64,000 bases of DNA from Streptomyces sp. NBC_00878 (GTDB taxonomy: Bacteria; Actinomycetota; Actinomycetes; Streptomycetales; Streptomycetaceae): contig NZ_JAPEOK010000001.1 of NCBI RefSeq assembly GCF_026341515.1, forward strand, positions 10,044,001-10,108,000. Direction: 5' to 3'. The stretch's first letter is position 1; the number at the start of each line of letters is the position of its first letter. Position numbers and translations under genes: made by a program. The notes under the pieces were generated by a model. The model was not told the DNA's origin. It searched no databases and saw only the letters and a list, made by a program, of their open reading frames with translations. Positions 25,324-32,483 of this stretch are shown here, one piece after another.

Positions 25324-25688
25324 GACTTGGCCTGTCGTCCCACGGTCCGCAGGGCCTTGCGCAGGGCGGAGACCTCCTCGTCCGACATGTTCTCGACGAA
25401 GTGCACCAGGGCCGCGGGCCGGTCCTTGCTGGCGCCGAGACCGTCCTCCATGAGCGCGGCGGCGTACGCCTCGCGGCTGCGCACCGGGGTGTACAGCCAG
25501 GCGCGGCCCTGCTTCCCGCGCAGCAGCCAGCCCTTGTTGTAGAGGATGTTGGTCACGGTCATCACCGTGGTGTACGCGACGGGGCGCGACCTGTTGATGT
25601 CGTCGACGACCTCGCGGACCGTCGCCGGACGGCCCCATATCCAGAGGCGGTCCATGATCTCCGCCTCCAGGTCCCCCAGCCGTCGCAT
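25320..25688 (-). CDS. BlaI/MecI-family transcriptional repressor
   Basis: Predicted 122-residue winged-helix repressor. The segment GDLEAEIMDRLW and the recognition region RPVAYTTVMTVTNILYNKGWL are family hallmarks, and the C-terminal helices (ALVHFVENMSDEEVSALRKAL) form the dimer interface that is the proteolysis target. The ATG at 25688 is preceded by GAAGGGAAG. It is divergent from the DUF6153 gene across 169 bp and probably represses its own operon. It may also affect the divergent gene, which is inference. Confidence 0.93.
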   Translation of the reverse strand: MRRLGDLEAEIMDRLWIWGRPATVREVVDDINRSRPVAYTTVMTVTNILYNKGWLLRGKQGRAWLYTPVRSREAYAAALMEDGLGASKDRPAALVHFVENMSDEEVSALRKALRTVGRQAKS

Positions 25689-25792
25689 GGCTCTGACTTC
25701 CCTTCGCCGTCGAGTACGCAGTGCCATAGTAGACGGCGGGCGTGTCAGGCTTCCCGGGCGGAGGGCCCGGTGTGCGGTGCTTGGCATGGCCT

Positions 25793-25813
25793 TGATACCC
25801 CGGGCAGGTATCA
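25793..25813. promoter_or_regulatory. CsoR-like inverted repeat before DUF6153 gene
   Basis: Perfect 7-bp arms TGATACC (25793-25799) and GGTATCA (25807-25813) flank CCGGGCA, 45 bp before the DUF6153 ATG. The ATACC...GGTAT core matches the two copper-island operators near 18.75 kb in half-site sequence and spacing style. It suggests the DUF6153-DUF305 genes belong to the same metal regulon. Confidence 0.55.
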
Positions 25814-25857
25814 TCCCCCGGTGTCTGCTCCAGTGGCACCTGAGACGCAAGGGACCC

Positions 25858-26352
25858 ATGGCCAGTGTCTGCGATGAGGCGGTGAACCGCCTCGGACAGC
25901 TCGCTCGACCGCGCTCGACGTCGCGGTTCGGCGGCGGGCTGCTCCTGTGCGCGCTGCTCCTCGGGCTGGTCGGTATGCACGGCCTCGGGCCGGTTCCCGC
26001 GGGCGGCGCCGCCTCAAGTCATGGTCATGGCGCGATGCCGACGGCCGCGCCCATGCCTGCGCCCATGCCTGCGCCCATGGCCGCGCCCATGGCCGCGCCC
26101 TTGAGTGTCATGGCGTCGACGCCGGACTCGTGCGAGCACGGCGAGGGCGGCTCCAACGGGCACGCCGAGCACGCGGATCCCACGTGTGCGTCCGTGTCAG
26201 TCGCCGGTTCGCCCGCGGTGGTGCCCGTGCTGCTGCCCGATGTGGCGGCCCGCGTCGGCGTGCCACGGGCCGGTACCGCTCCGACCGGAAGCGGTCCCGA
26301 CGGCGGCCGGGCGCCGCCCGCACTCTCCGAACTCCAACTCCTGCGGATCTAG
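25858..26352 (+). CDS. DUF6153-like small membrane/secreted protein, Met-Pro-Ala repeats
   Basis: Predicted 164-residue protein. A hydrophobic anchor (about residues 23-42, GGGLLLCALLLGLVGMHGLG) is followed by a His-containing SSHGHGAM and then tandem Met-Pro-Ala-Pro/Met-Ala-Ala-Pro units encoded by 12-bp repeats. Further on are HGEGGSNGHAEHADPTC and a conserved C-terminal LSELQLLRI. This layout matches a streptomycete family annotated DUF6153 that often sits next to DUF305 proteins. The Met/His/Cys content suggests metal contact. The ATG at 25858 follows AGGGA. It lies 85 bp before the DUF305 gene in the same direction. Confidence 0.75.
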   Translation: MASVCDEAVNRLGQLARPRSTSRFGGGLLLCALLLGLVGMHGLGPVPAGGAASSHGHGAMPTAAPMPAPMPAPMAAPMAAPLSVMASTPDSCEHGEGGSNGHAEHADPTCASVSVAGSPAVVPVLLPDVAARVGVPRAGTAPTGSGPDGGRAPPALSELQLLRI

Positions 26353-26437
26353 AGCGGCCCGCGAGGCGTCGCACGCCATACGGCGCGGCGCCGTGCATCG
26401 GCATGCCCTGCATCCGTTCAACCCCAGGAGTTCCACC

Positions 26438-27085
26438 ATGACCGCGCACCGCACGCTCGTCCGCCGTACCGCCCTCGCCGTCACCGCGGGAGTGGCCGCT
26501 CTCGTCCTCGCCGCCTGTGGCGGCAGCGGCGACGGACACGACATGGGGTCCATGGAGTCCGACTCCAGCCCCACCGGGTCCGCCTCGGCCAAGGCCGGCG
26601 ACTACAACGACGCGGACGTCGACTTCTCCAAGGAGATGATCCAGCACCACCGTCAGGCCGTGGACATGGCCGAACTGGCCGCCGGCCGCGCCTCCTCTCA
26701 GGAGGTCAAGGACCTGGCCGCGAAGATCAAGGGGGCACAGGACCCGGAGATCAGGACCATGTCCGGCTGGCTCACCTCGTGGGGCGAGGAGGTTCCCAAG
26801 AAGATGTCGGCGGAGATGTCGGGCGGCATGGACCACGACATGTCCGCCGCCATGCCCGGCATGATGAGCGGCCAGGACCTGGACAAGCTGGAGAAGGCCT
26901 CAGGTACCGAGTTCGACAAGACGTTCCTCACGATGATGGTCGAGCATCACGAGGGTGCGATCGAGATGGCCAAGACCGAGAAGACCGACGGCAAGTACGG
27001 TTCCGCCACCAAGCTCGCGGACGACGTCGTGACGGCCCAGACAGCCGAGATCAAGCAGATGAACGAGATGCTCGGCAAGAGCTGA
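26438..27085 (+). CDS. DUF305 (ferritin-like) metal-associated lipoprotein
   Basis: Predicted 215-residue exported lipoprotein with lipobox LAAC near residue 28. The mature domain is a four-helix bundle of the DUF305 family with the paired signatures DFSKEMIQHHRQAVDMAELA and FLTMMVEHHEGAIEMAKT, each carrying a His-His dyad. Between them is a Met/His/Asp-rich stretch, SGGMDHDMSAAMPGMMSG. Family members are linked to copper and silver resistance loci. The ATG at 26438 follows CAGGAG. The neighbourhood (DUF6153, CsoR-like operator, copZA 7 kb away) supports a copper-handling role outside the membrane. Confidence 0.9.
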   Translation: MTAHRTLVRRTALAVTAGVAALVLAACGGSGDGHDMGSMESDSSPTGSASAKAGDYNDADVDFSKEMIQHHRQAVDMAELAAGRASSQEVKDLAAKIKGAQDPEIRTMSGWLTSWGEEVPKKMSAEMSGGMDHDMSAAMPGMMSGQDLDKLEKASGTEFDKTFLTMMVEHHEGAIEMAKTEKTDGKYGSATKLADDVVTAQTAEIKQMNEMLGKS

Positions 27086-27417
27086 CGCGTCGCCGGAAGC
27101 GCATCGCCTGGAACGCGCCGACTGGAGCGCGTCGGCGAAAGGCGGTGGGCCGACGGGGTCTTGCCCTCTCGGCCCACCCGCCGCCGCGATGCGTACGGGA
27201 CGCCGCGGTGCCCACAGGACCGCGGGGTGCTTATGGGACGCCGCGCTGCATACGCGCCCGGCGCGGGCGCCGTTCGCGAGGGGACCGTTTGCGCGGGGGA
27301 CCCCGTCCGTCGATCTTCGGCGGCATACGCGTGAACGGCCGCCTGCGTTCACCCGTATCCCTTGTCGTACGCCCGGCCGCTCGCGCGGGCGGGAACAGCC
27401 CGGATACGGAGAGGTAC
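27086..27417. other. Intergenic region after DUF305 gene
   Basis: A 332-bp spacer with no supported gene. It contains a strong terminator at 27141-27182 and, further right, G/C-rich sequence with several GACGCCGCG-like repeats ahead of the small lipoprotein gene's ribosome binding site (GGAGAGG). Confidence 0.5.
27141..27182 (+). terminator. Terminator after DUF305 gene
   Basis: Arms GGCGGTGGGCCGA (27141-27153) and TCGGCCCACCCGCC (27169-27182) pair over 13 bp with one bulged base and a 15-nt loop, 56 bp downstream of the DUF305 stop codon. Confidence 0.75.
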
Positions 27418-27909
27418 GTGTCACAGCAGCCACAGCGAGGACGAACCGGCCGCGCCTTCACTGCTCGTGGGGTGCGCAGCGTCGCCCTGATCGGCAGCCT
27501 GGCCCTTCTCCCCCTGGCCACGGCCTGCAGCGGGGGCGAGGACGACACCGCGGTGGACAACAAGGCATCGACCAGCCCCGTGGTAGCGGTCGTGGCACCG
27601 GCGAAGGTCGAGGTCATAGCCAACCTCACCGGCTGCAAGGTCAAGATCCGAACCGACGCGGACGAACTCCGCGAGGGCGTCTGCCACACCCCCGAGGGCG
27701 ACTACCTCATCACGACCTTCCCCGAGGAGAAGTACAAGCTGACCTGGCTGGACAGCGCCGCCATCTACGGGGGCAAGTACCTCGTCGGCCCGCGCTGGGC
27801 CATCAGCGCCAAGCCGAAGATGCTCGAGCCGCTGCGGGCGAAAGTCGGCGGCACCATCCAGGACTTGACGGTCACGTCCACGCCGGGACCTGCCCCGAGC
27901 GCGTCGTAG
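27418..27909 (+). CDS. Small lipoprotein of unknown function
   Basis: Predicted 163-residue exported lipoprotein. GTG at 27418 with GGAGAGG just upstream; the signal peptide ends in LATAC (Cys near residue 37). The mature part is a compact domain with two Cys (TGCKVKIRTDADELREGVC) that could form a disulfide. It is followed by a strand-rich region (DYLITTFPEEKYKLTWLDSA) and GGKYLVGPRWAI. I do not recognise a named family. Similar small lipoproteins are common in Streptomyces genomes. It is likely monocistronic, with a hairpin directly after the stop codon. Confidence 0.78.
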   Translation: MSQQPQRGRTGRAFTARGVRSVALIGSLALLPLATACSGGEDDTAVDNKASTSPVVAVVAPAKVEVIANLTGCKVKIRTDADELREGVCHTPEGDYLITTFPEEKYKLTWLDSAAIYGGKYLVGPRWAISAKPKMLEPLRAKVGGTIQDLTVTSTPGPAPSAS

Positions 27910-27911
27910 CG

Positions 27912-27958
27912 GCGGCAGCCGGATTCTGCGCTTGTTGTAGTTGTAGAGCGGCTGCCGC
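27912..27958 (+). terminator. Terminator after small lipoprotein
   Basis: GCGGCAGCC (27912-27920) pairs perfectly with GGCTGCCGC (27950-27958), with a 29-nt A/T-richer loop, starting two bases after the stop codon. Confidence 0.65.
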
Positions 27959-28084
27959 ACCCTGTAAGGCAGTTCGGTGCGGCTGCCGACACGAGTCGGC
28001 TCAGGGGCGTGCGCGGGCCGGTCGTACAGGGCGTCCTGCAGTTCCACGCGTCCGCTTCCTCCGGCGACGGCCCACGCGGGCAAG

Positions 28085-28311
28085 GGAGTTCGGCAGGCGT
28101 ACGTGGCGGTCGCGGACGGCGTCCGCTTCATCCGCGGCCACCGCCTCATCGTGGGCCTGGTGCTCATCGACGTCGCGGCATGGTCTTCACCATGCCGCAG
28201 GCCCTGTATCCCGTCCTGGCCGACGAGCAGTTCGGCGGCGGCCCGGTCCCTGCCCGGTGCGGGGGTGCCCGGTGGGGGAGTTGGCTGGATGCGTTCTGCG
28301 CGAAGCGTTGA
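28085..28311 (+). pseudogene. Frameshifted fragment of an MFS exporter
   Basis: One frame reads VADGVRFIRGHRLIVGLVLIDVAA (28088-28180 region). A second frame continues GMVFTMPQALYPVLADEQFGGG (from about 28178). In EntS-type MFS exporters these two segments are contiguous: EGLRFIRGHR..., LIDLAAMVFGMPQALYPVLADE. Joining them needs one extra base near 28175-28180, so the remnant has lost a nucleotide. It lacks both the N-terminal helices and most of the C-terminal half. It is a dead gene piece left between the lipoprotein and pectate lyase genes. Confidence 0.72.
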
Positions 28312-28385
28312 CTAGAAAGCGCTTGCCCCTTACGTTTCCCGTTCAGCAGCGTGACCCGCCGCCGGCATCTCGTATATGAGATGCC
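28308..28385 (+). promoter_or_regulatory. LacI-like and GntR-like palindromes before pectate lyases
   Basis: TTGACT (28308-28313) is followed directly by AAAGCGCTTG, whose AAGCGCTT centre (28317-28324) is the symmetric core of many LacI-family sugar operators. Forty bases downstream, GGCATCTC-N6-GAGATGCC (28364-28385) is a perfect 8-bp-armed palindrome with the centre GTATAT, resembling FadR-type GntR operators. Both sit 150-230 bp before the first pectate lyase start. Pectin-derived inducers are an inference. Confidence 0.5.
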
Positions 28386-28535
28386 AGATGCCGCATGTGG
28401 TACGGCCTGGGGGCGTGCACTCTCCAGGACGGCGCCACGAGCCGCATGCGGCTGCGCTGCATTCGCAAGGCGATCCAAATGGTGTACGTCGTTCACATAT
28501 CTGATGAATGGACGCTCTCGAAGGGACGCACCCGC

Positions 28536-29528
28536 ATGCGTACTCGCCCCCCACGCACACCCCCGAGGAGACGGCTCCTCCCCGCGGCCGCAGTCGCGGC
28601 AGTCGCTCTCGCCACCGCACTCGGCACCGCCGTCGTTCTGCCGCAGTCCGCGGGTGCCGCCGAAACCTCCCCCATCGGCTTCGGTGCGGGCACCACGGGC
28701 GGCGGTGGTGCGAGTGCCGTCACCGTCTCCACGCTCGCCGCGTTCAAGACGGCCGTCACCGGCAGCACGGCCAAGGTGGTCAGGGTCAACGGCCTGATCT
28801 CGCTGACCGGTCAGGTAGACGTCGGCTCCAACACCACGGTGCTGGGCGTCGGTTCGTCGTCCGGCTTCACCGGCGGTGGGCTGCGGCTGAAGGAAGTGAC
28901 GAACGTCGTCATCCGCAACCTCAACATCAGCAAGCCGCTCGCGCCCTCCGACGGCGTCACCGTGCAGAAGTCCACGAAGGTGTGGATCGACCACAACTCC
29001 TTCTCGGCGGACCGCGACCACGACAAGGACTACTACGACGGTCTGCTGGACATCAACCACGCCTCCGACAACGTCACCGTGTCCTGGAACACCTTCAAGG
29101 ACCACTTCAAGGGCTCGCTCGTCGGTCACAGCGACAACAACGCGACCGAGGACACCGGTCACTTGAAGGTCACGTACCACCACAACCACTTCAGCAACGT
29201 CTACTCGCGCATCCCGAGCCTGCGCTTCGGCACCGGTCACTTCTACGACAACTACGTCGAGGGTGCCGACACCGCCGTGCACTCCCGCATGGGCGCGCAA
29301 CTGCTCGTCGAGAACAACGTCTTCCGTACGACGAAGATCGCGGTCACGACGAACCGCAGCAGCGACGTGGACGGCTACGCCAACCTGCGCGGCAACGACC
29401 TCGGCGGAGCCGCCACCGAGGTCTCGCAGTCCGGCACCTTCACCACCGCTCCGTACAGCTACACCGCCGAGCCCGCCTCCTCCGTCGTCGCCTCGGTGAC
29501 GAGTGGTGCGGGCGCCGGAAAGCTTTGA
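28536..29528 (+). CDS. Secreted PL1-family pectate lyase
   Basis: Predicted 330-residue secreted enzyme that cleaves polygalacturonate by beta-elimination, needing Ca2+. A clear signal peptide (about residues 1-42, Arg-rich start, Ala-rich core, AGA-AE) is followed by a right-handed parallel beta-helix. Family residues include WIDHNSFSADRDHDKDYYDGLLDINHAS (Ca-binding Asp cluster), VSWNTFKDH, YHHNHFSNVYSRIPSLRFG containing the catalytic Arg region, and a helix-like VHSRMGAQLLVENNVF. The ATG at 28536 follows AAGGGA. It is followed by the PL3 gene only 67 bp downstream, probably one transcript under the palindromes at 28308-28385. Confidence 0.94.
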   Translation: MRTRPPRTPPRRRLLPAAAVAAVALATALGTAVVLPQSAGAAETSPIGFGAGTTGGGGASAVTVSTLAAFKTAVTGSTAKVVRVNGLISLTGQVDVGSNTTVLGVGSSSGFTGGGLRLKEVTNVVIRNLNISKPLAPSDGVTVQKSTKVWIDHNSFSADRDHDKDYYDGLLDINHASDNVTVSWNTFKDHFKGSLVGHSDNNATEDTGHLKVTYHHNHFSNVYSRIPSLRFGTGHFYDNYVEGADTAVHSRMGAQLLVENNVFRTTKIAVTTNRSSDVDGYANLRGNDLGGAATEVSQSGTFTTAPYSYTAEPASSVVASVTSGAGAGKL

Positions 29529-29595
29529 CCGACCCCCACGATCCGGCGACCCCCACAATCCAACGACCCCCACAACCGGAAGAAGGCACAGGGAC

Positions 29596-30378
29596 ATGAC
29601 TTCTCCAGCGACCCCGCGCGCCCGTCGACGCGCGCTGACCGGCAGTCTGGCCGCACTCGGCCTCTCATCTGTCATGATCACGACAGTCGGAGCGCCGCCG
29701 GCGAGTGCCGCCACCTGGCCGACGGCCACCGGCAGTACACCCGTGAGTTCGACCATCGCGGTCTCGGGCGTCAGGGACGGCGGCATGGTGCGGTACTACG
29801 GAAGCGGTGATCTGGCCGGTAGCGGCCAGGAGGAGGGCCAGGACCCGATCTTCAGGCTCGCCGCCGGCGCGACCCTGAGGAACGTCATCATCGGCGCGCC
29901 CGGCGCCGACGGCATCCACTGCGAGGGCAACTGCACCCTGCAGAACGTGTGGTGGGAGGACGTCGGCGAGGACGCCGCCACCTTCCGCGGCGGCTCGACG
30001 TACACCGTGACCGGCGGCGGCGCCAAGAAGGCGGCCGACAAGGTCTTCCAGCACAACGGGCCCGGCACCCTGAACATCTCCAACTTCGCCGTCAGCGAGT
30101 TCAAGACGCTGTACCGCTCCTGCGGCGACTGCTCCACGCAGTACACACGCAGGGTGAACCTCAGCAACATCGAGGTCACCGGCACGGGGTCCACCGCGCG
30201 GCTCGTCGGCATCAACGTCAACCGGAGCGACGTGGCGACGCTGCGAGGCATCACGATCCTGAATGACTCCGGTCGAAAGGTCATCCCCTGCCAGAAGTAC
30301 AACAACAACACCGCGGTCGGTACGGGCCCCGACAGCACCAACTGCCTGTACGCGACGTCGGACATCACCTACAGGTGA
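29596..30378 (+). CDS. Secreted PL3-family pectate lyase
   Basis: Predicted 260-residue secreted pectate lyase of a fold family different from its neighbour. The signal peptide runs to about residue 38 (PASA-ATWP). The short beta-helix shows PL3 markers: RNVIIGAPGADGIHCEGNCTLQNVWWEDVGEDAATFRG, then KVFQHNGPGTLNISNF and YRSCGDCSTQYTRRV. The Cys pairs probably form disulfides. PL3 enzymes use Lys/Arg as catalytic base and need Ca2+. Having PL1 and PL3 in one operon lets the host attack pectates of different methylation. The ATG at 29596 is 67 bp after the PL1 stop. Confidence 0.93.
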   Translation: MTSPATPRARRRALTGSLAALGLSSVMITTVGAPPASAATWPTATGSTPVSSTIAVSGVRDGGMVRYYGSGDLAGSGQEEGQDPIFRLAAGATLRNVIIGAPGADGIHCEGNCTLQNVWWEDVGEDAATFRGGSTYTVTGGGAKKAADKVFQHNGPGTLNISNFAVSEFKTLYRSCGDCSTQYTRRVNLSNIEVTGTGSTARLVGINVNRSDVATLRGITILNDSGRKVIPCQKYNNNTAVGTGPDSTNCLYATSDITYR

Positions 30379-30467
30379 GCCGACACCGGTGAGCCCACGC
30401 TGGTGAGCCGACACGGGTGAGTCGGCGCCGGGCCGCCGGGCGTGTGTGCGCCACCGACCGGCGGCCC
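30375..30467. terminator. Repeat-containing 3' region and bidirectional terminator
   Basis: Right after the PL3 stop are three to four degenerate copies of GGTGAGCCGACAC (30375-30426). A perfect 10-bp hairpin, GGGCCGCCGG (30430-30439) with CCGGCGGCCC (30458-30467), follows. The convergent oxidoreductase gene ends 20 bp later, so the stem serves both strands. Confidence 0.72.
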
Positions 30468-30486
30468 GCGCGCGTCGCGAACTCCG

Positions 30487-32250
30487 TCAGCCGACGTCGA
30501 AGAGATTCGGCAGGCGGAGGAAGTGACGGATGCGGTCGTGGCGCTTGAGCGCCTCGAACTCGGGGGCCCGGTACAGCGGGGTGACGGTGCAGCGCTCGGC
30601 GGCCGAACCGATCCCGTCCAGCAGGGCGTTGACGGCCTGGCGGGCCGAGGTGTTGGCGCCTTCCATGGTGGCCAGATCGATGGGCACGGCCACGTAGTCG
30701 CCGGACAGGAAGAGGTTGGGGATCTTCGTGGCCGACTGCGGACGGTGGTGGAAGGTCCCCGTCGGATGGATGAGCAACTGCTCCTCGTTGACCGGGTTAG
30801 GGGTGCCGAGCCCGTCCACGGCCGGATCGAGGAACCAGGAGTGCAGCACGGAGTCCTTCAGGACCGTACGACCGGTGTCGTTGAGCGCCGCCTTCAACTG
30901 CGCCCACACCTCGCGGGCGACTTCGGCGCGGGTGCACTGCTTGGCCGTCTTGCCGTACAGGATGCCCGGCCGGTCCCACTCGGAGACGTCCACGGACAGA
31001 CAGTCCGCGACCGTGCCGTCGCCGAAGTCCTTGGGGAAGTCATGGCCCGGCCAGTGCTGGGCCTGGGCGATCGCGGTCAGTGACCAGGGGGAGTCGATGA
31101 GGTCGAGGTGACCGTGCAGGATCGGCGTACGTTCGGTCAGATAGAACTGGATGCCGGTCATCCAGTCCGTCTCCAGCAGGTCGCACTCGGCCAGTTGAGG
31201 GTCGGCGGCGCGCACGGCGGAGTTCCAGGTACGCCGGGCGTGCTCGACCGGCATGGCCGAAATGTAGTGGTCGGCGGTGACGGTACGGCGGGCGCCCGCC
31301 GGGTCCTCCATGACCGCCCTGGCGATTCGGCCCGAGTCCAAGGTCAGGTCTCGTACGGTCCAGCCGAGGTGGAACTCGACTCCGAGTGACTTCAGGTATG
31401 TCACCCAGGGGTCGATCCAGGCCTCGTTGGTGGGCGCGTTGAGGATCCGGTCCAGCGGTCCGTCCGCGCCCCGCCCCAGAATGTTGAAGGCGAAGGCCTC
31501 CAGCAGGGTGGCGACCGTACGGGTGCTGGCCTCCTCCGCCTTGGTGGCCACGATGTTGCGGGTGATGCCGATGGCGAGGATCCGCTGGTAGTCGTACGAC
31601 ATCCGTCCGGCCCGTACGAACTCCCACCAGGGCATCTGCTCCCAGGTGTCGTCGCGGCGTTCGTCGCAGCTGGTGAGGAAGACGAGGAAGCGGTTGGCGA
31701 AGTAGAGGGCCTCGTGGAGGGGGAGGTTGAAGGCGGTGTCCAGGACCGAGGTGAGGGCGCGGCGGATCTCGTCGGGGGTGAGTTCGGCCGGGGTGTTGCC
31801 GGGCCAGGGGAGCGGGATCCGGATGTCCTCGCGGCCGCCCGAGCGGGCGAACAGCATTTCCTTGGGGGCGACGAGGTTGTCGTGGACACCGTTGGGGTTC
31901 CCGGGGAAGGGGATACGCCGCATGGTGTCGGGCAGATTGTGGTAAATGCCGGGGATGAAGCGGAAGCCGTGCTCCCCGGGCAGGGGTCCGCGACCGCCCG
32001 TGCCGCTGCCCGGTACGTCCATGCTGCGGGCCTTGCCGCCCAGGGCCTTGCGTTCGTAGACCGCGACCTGGAAGCCGCGTTCGGCGAGTTCGTGCGCGGC
32101 CGTGAGCCCGGCGACGCCCCCGCCCAGTACGGCCACGCTCTGCGGGGCGGCGCCGTTCTGGGCCGCGGCCCGCTGGGGGGATCCGAGGGCTACCGCGCCA
32201 CCGGTGGCCGCGGCCGTGCCCAGGAACCCTCTGCGTGTGGTGCCGCCCAT
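30487..32250 (-). CDS. Tat-exported FAD-dependent amine oxidase/phytoene desaturase-like oxidoreductase
   Basis: Predicted 587-residue flavoprotein. The N terminus reads TTRRGFLGTAAATGGAVALG, a twin-arginine signal, so the folded FAD enzyme should be exported. The dinucleotide-binding fold VAVLGGGVAGLTAAHELAERGF continues into VYERKALGGKARS. The C-terminal FAD motif NLFLSGDYVAVPIDLATMEGANTSARQAVNALL is typical of the phytoene desaturase/HpnE (hydroxysqualene dehydroxylase) superfamily. HpnE and desaturases are normally cytosolic, so the Tat signal is notable. No carotenoid or hopanoid genes are linked. The ATG at 32250 follows AAGGGG. The substrate is unknown. Confidence 0.87.
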   Translation of the reverse strand: MGGTTRRGFLGTAAATGGAVALGSPQRAAAQNGAAPQSVAVLGGGVAGLTAAHELAERGFQVAVYERKALGGKARSMDVPGSGTGGRGPLPGEHGFRFIPGIYHNLPDTMRRIPFPGNPNGVHDNLVAPKEMLFARSGGREDIRIPLPWPGNTPAELTPDEIRRALTSVLDTAFNLPLHEALYFANRFLVFLTSCDERRDDTWEQMPWWEFVRAGRMSYDYQRILAIGITRNIVATKAEEASTRTVATLLEAFAFNILGRGADGPLDRILNAPTNEAWIDPWVTYLKSLGVEFHLGWTVRDLTLDSGRIARAVMEDPAGARRTVTADHYISAMPVEHARRTWNSAVRAADPQLAECDLLETDWMTGIQFYLTERTPILHGHLDLIDSPWSLTAIAQAQHWPGHDFPKDFGDGTVADCLSVDVSEWDRPGILYGKTAKQCTRAEVAREVWAQLKAALNDTGRTVLKDSVLHSWFLDPAVDGLGTPNPVNEEQLLIHPTGTFHHRPQSATKIPNLFLSGDYVAVPIDLATMEGANTSARQAVNALLDGIGSAAERCTVTPLYRAPEFEALKRHDRIRHFLRLPNLFDVG

Positions 32251-32402
32251 CGCTACCCCTTACCGTTGGTAACCATCGGCGCACGAGGATATGAGCGACA
32301 CACCGATCCCGGAAGCGGACCGACGGATCTTGGGTCACTTTGGCTTGATGCCGCATCACTTCGGCGACGCCCGACGGGGTGTGCGACGAAGGCGGTCCGT
32401 CA

Positions 32403-32439
32403 GTGAGCGGCCTGTCAGCCTCTGCCGCAGGCCGCTCAC
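32403..32439 (-). terminator. Terminator after the flavin monooxygenase gene
   Basis: GTGAGCGGCCTG (32403-32414) and CAGGCCGCTCAC (32428-32439) form a perfect 12-bp stem with a 13-nt loop, about 40 bp past the stop codon of the minus-strand monooxygenase gene. Confidence 0.78.
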
Positions 32440-32447
32440 CCCGGTGC

Positions 32448-32483
32448 GAGGAGTCGGATGAGGAGTCAGATGAGGAGTCAGAT
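32448..32483. repeat. 12-bp tandem repeat over a stop codon
   Basis: Three head-to-tail copies of GAGGAGTC(G/A)GAT occupy 32448-32483 and include the stop codon of the monooxygenase gene (32478-32480). Copy-number change would alter the 3' end of the transcript but leave the protein intact except for its last residues. Confidence 0.8.

Larger units (their letters stand above)
27910..28535. other. Gene-poor stretch before pectate lyases
   Basis: This 626-bp region holds no intact gene. It contains the terminator of the preceding lipoprotein (27912-27958), a frameshifted remnant of an MFS transporter (28085-28311) and two palindromes (28317-28324 and 28364-28385) that probably control the pectate lyase genes. 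Confidence 0.7.

Noticed and set aside
27189..28379. 396-residue plus-strand frame spanning the small lipoprotein and MFS remnant
   Set aside because: It overlaps the better-supported lipoprotein in another frame, has no ribosome binding site and no recognisable domain.
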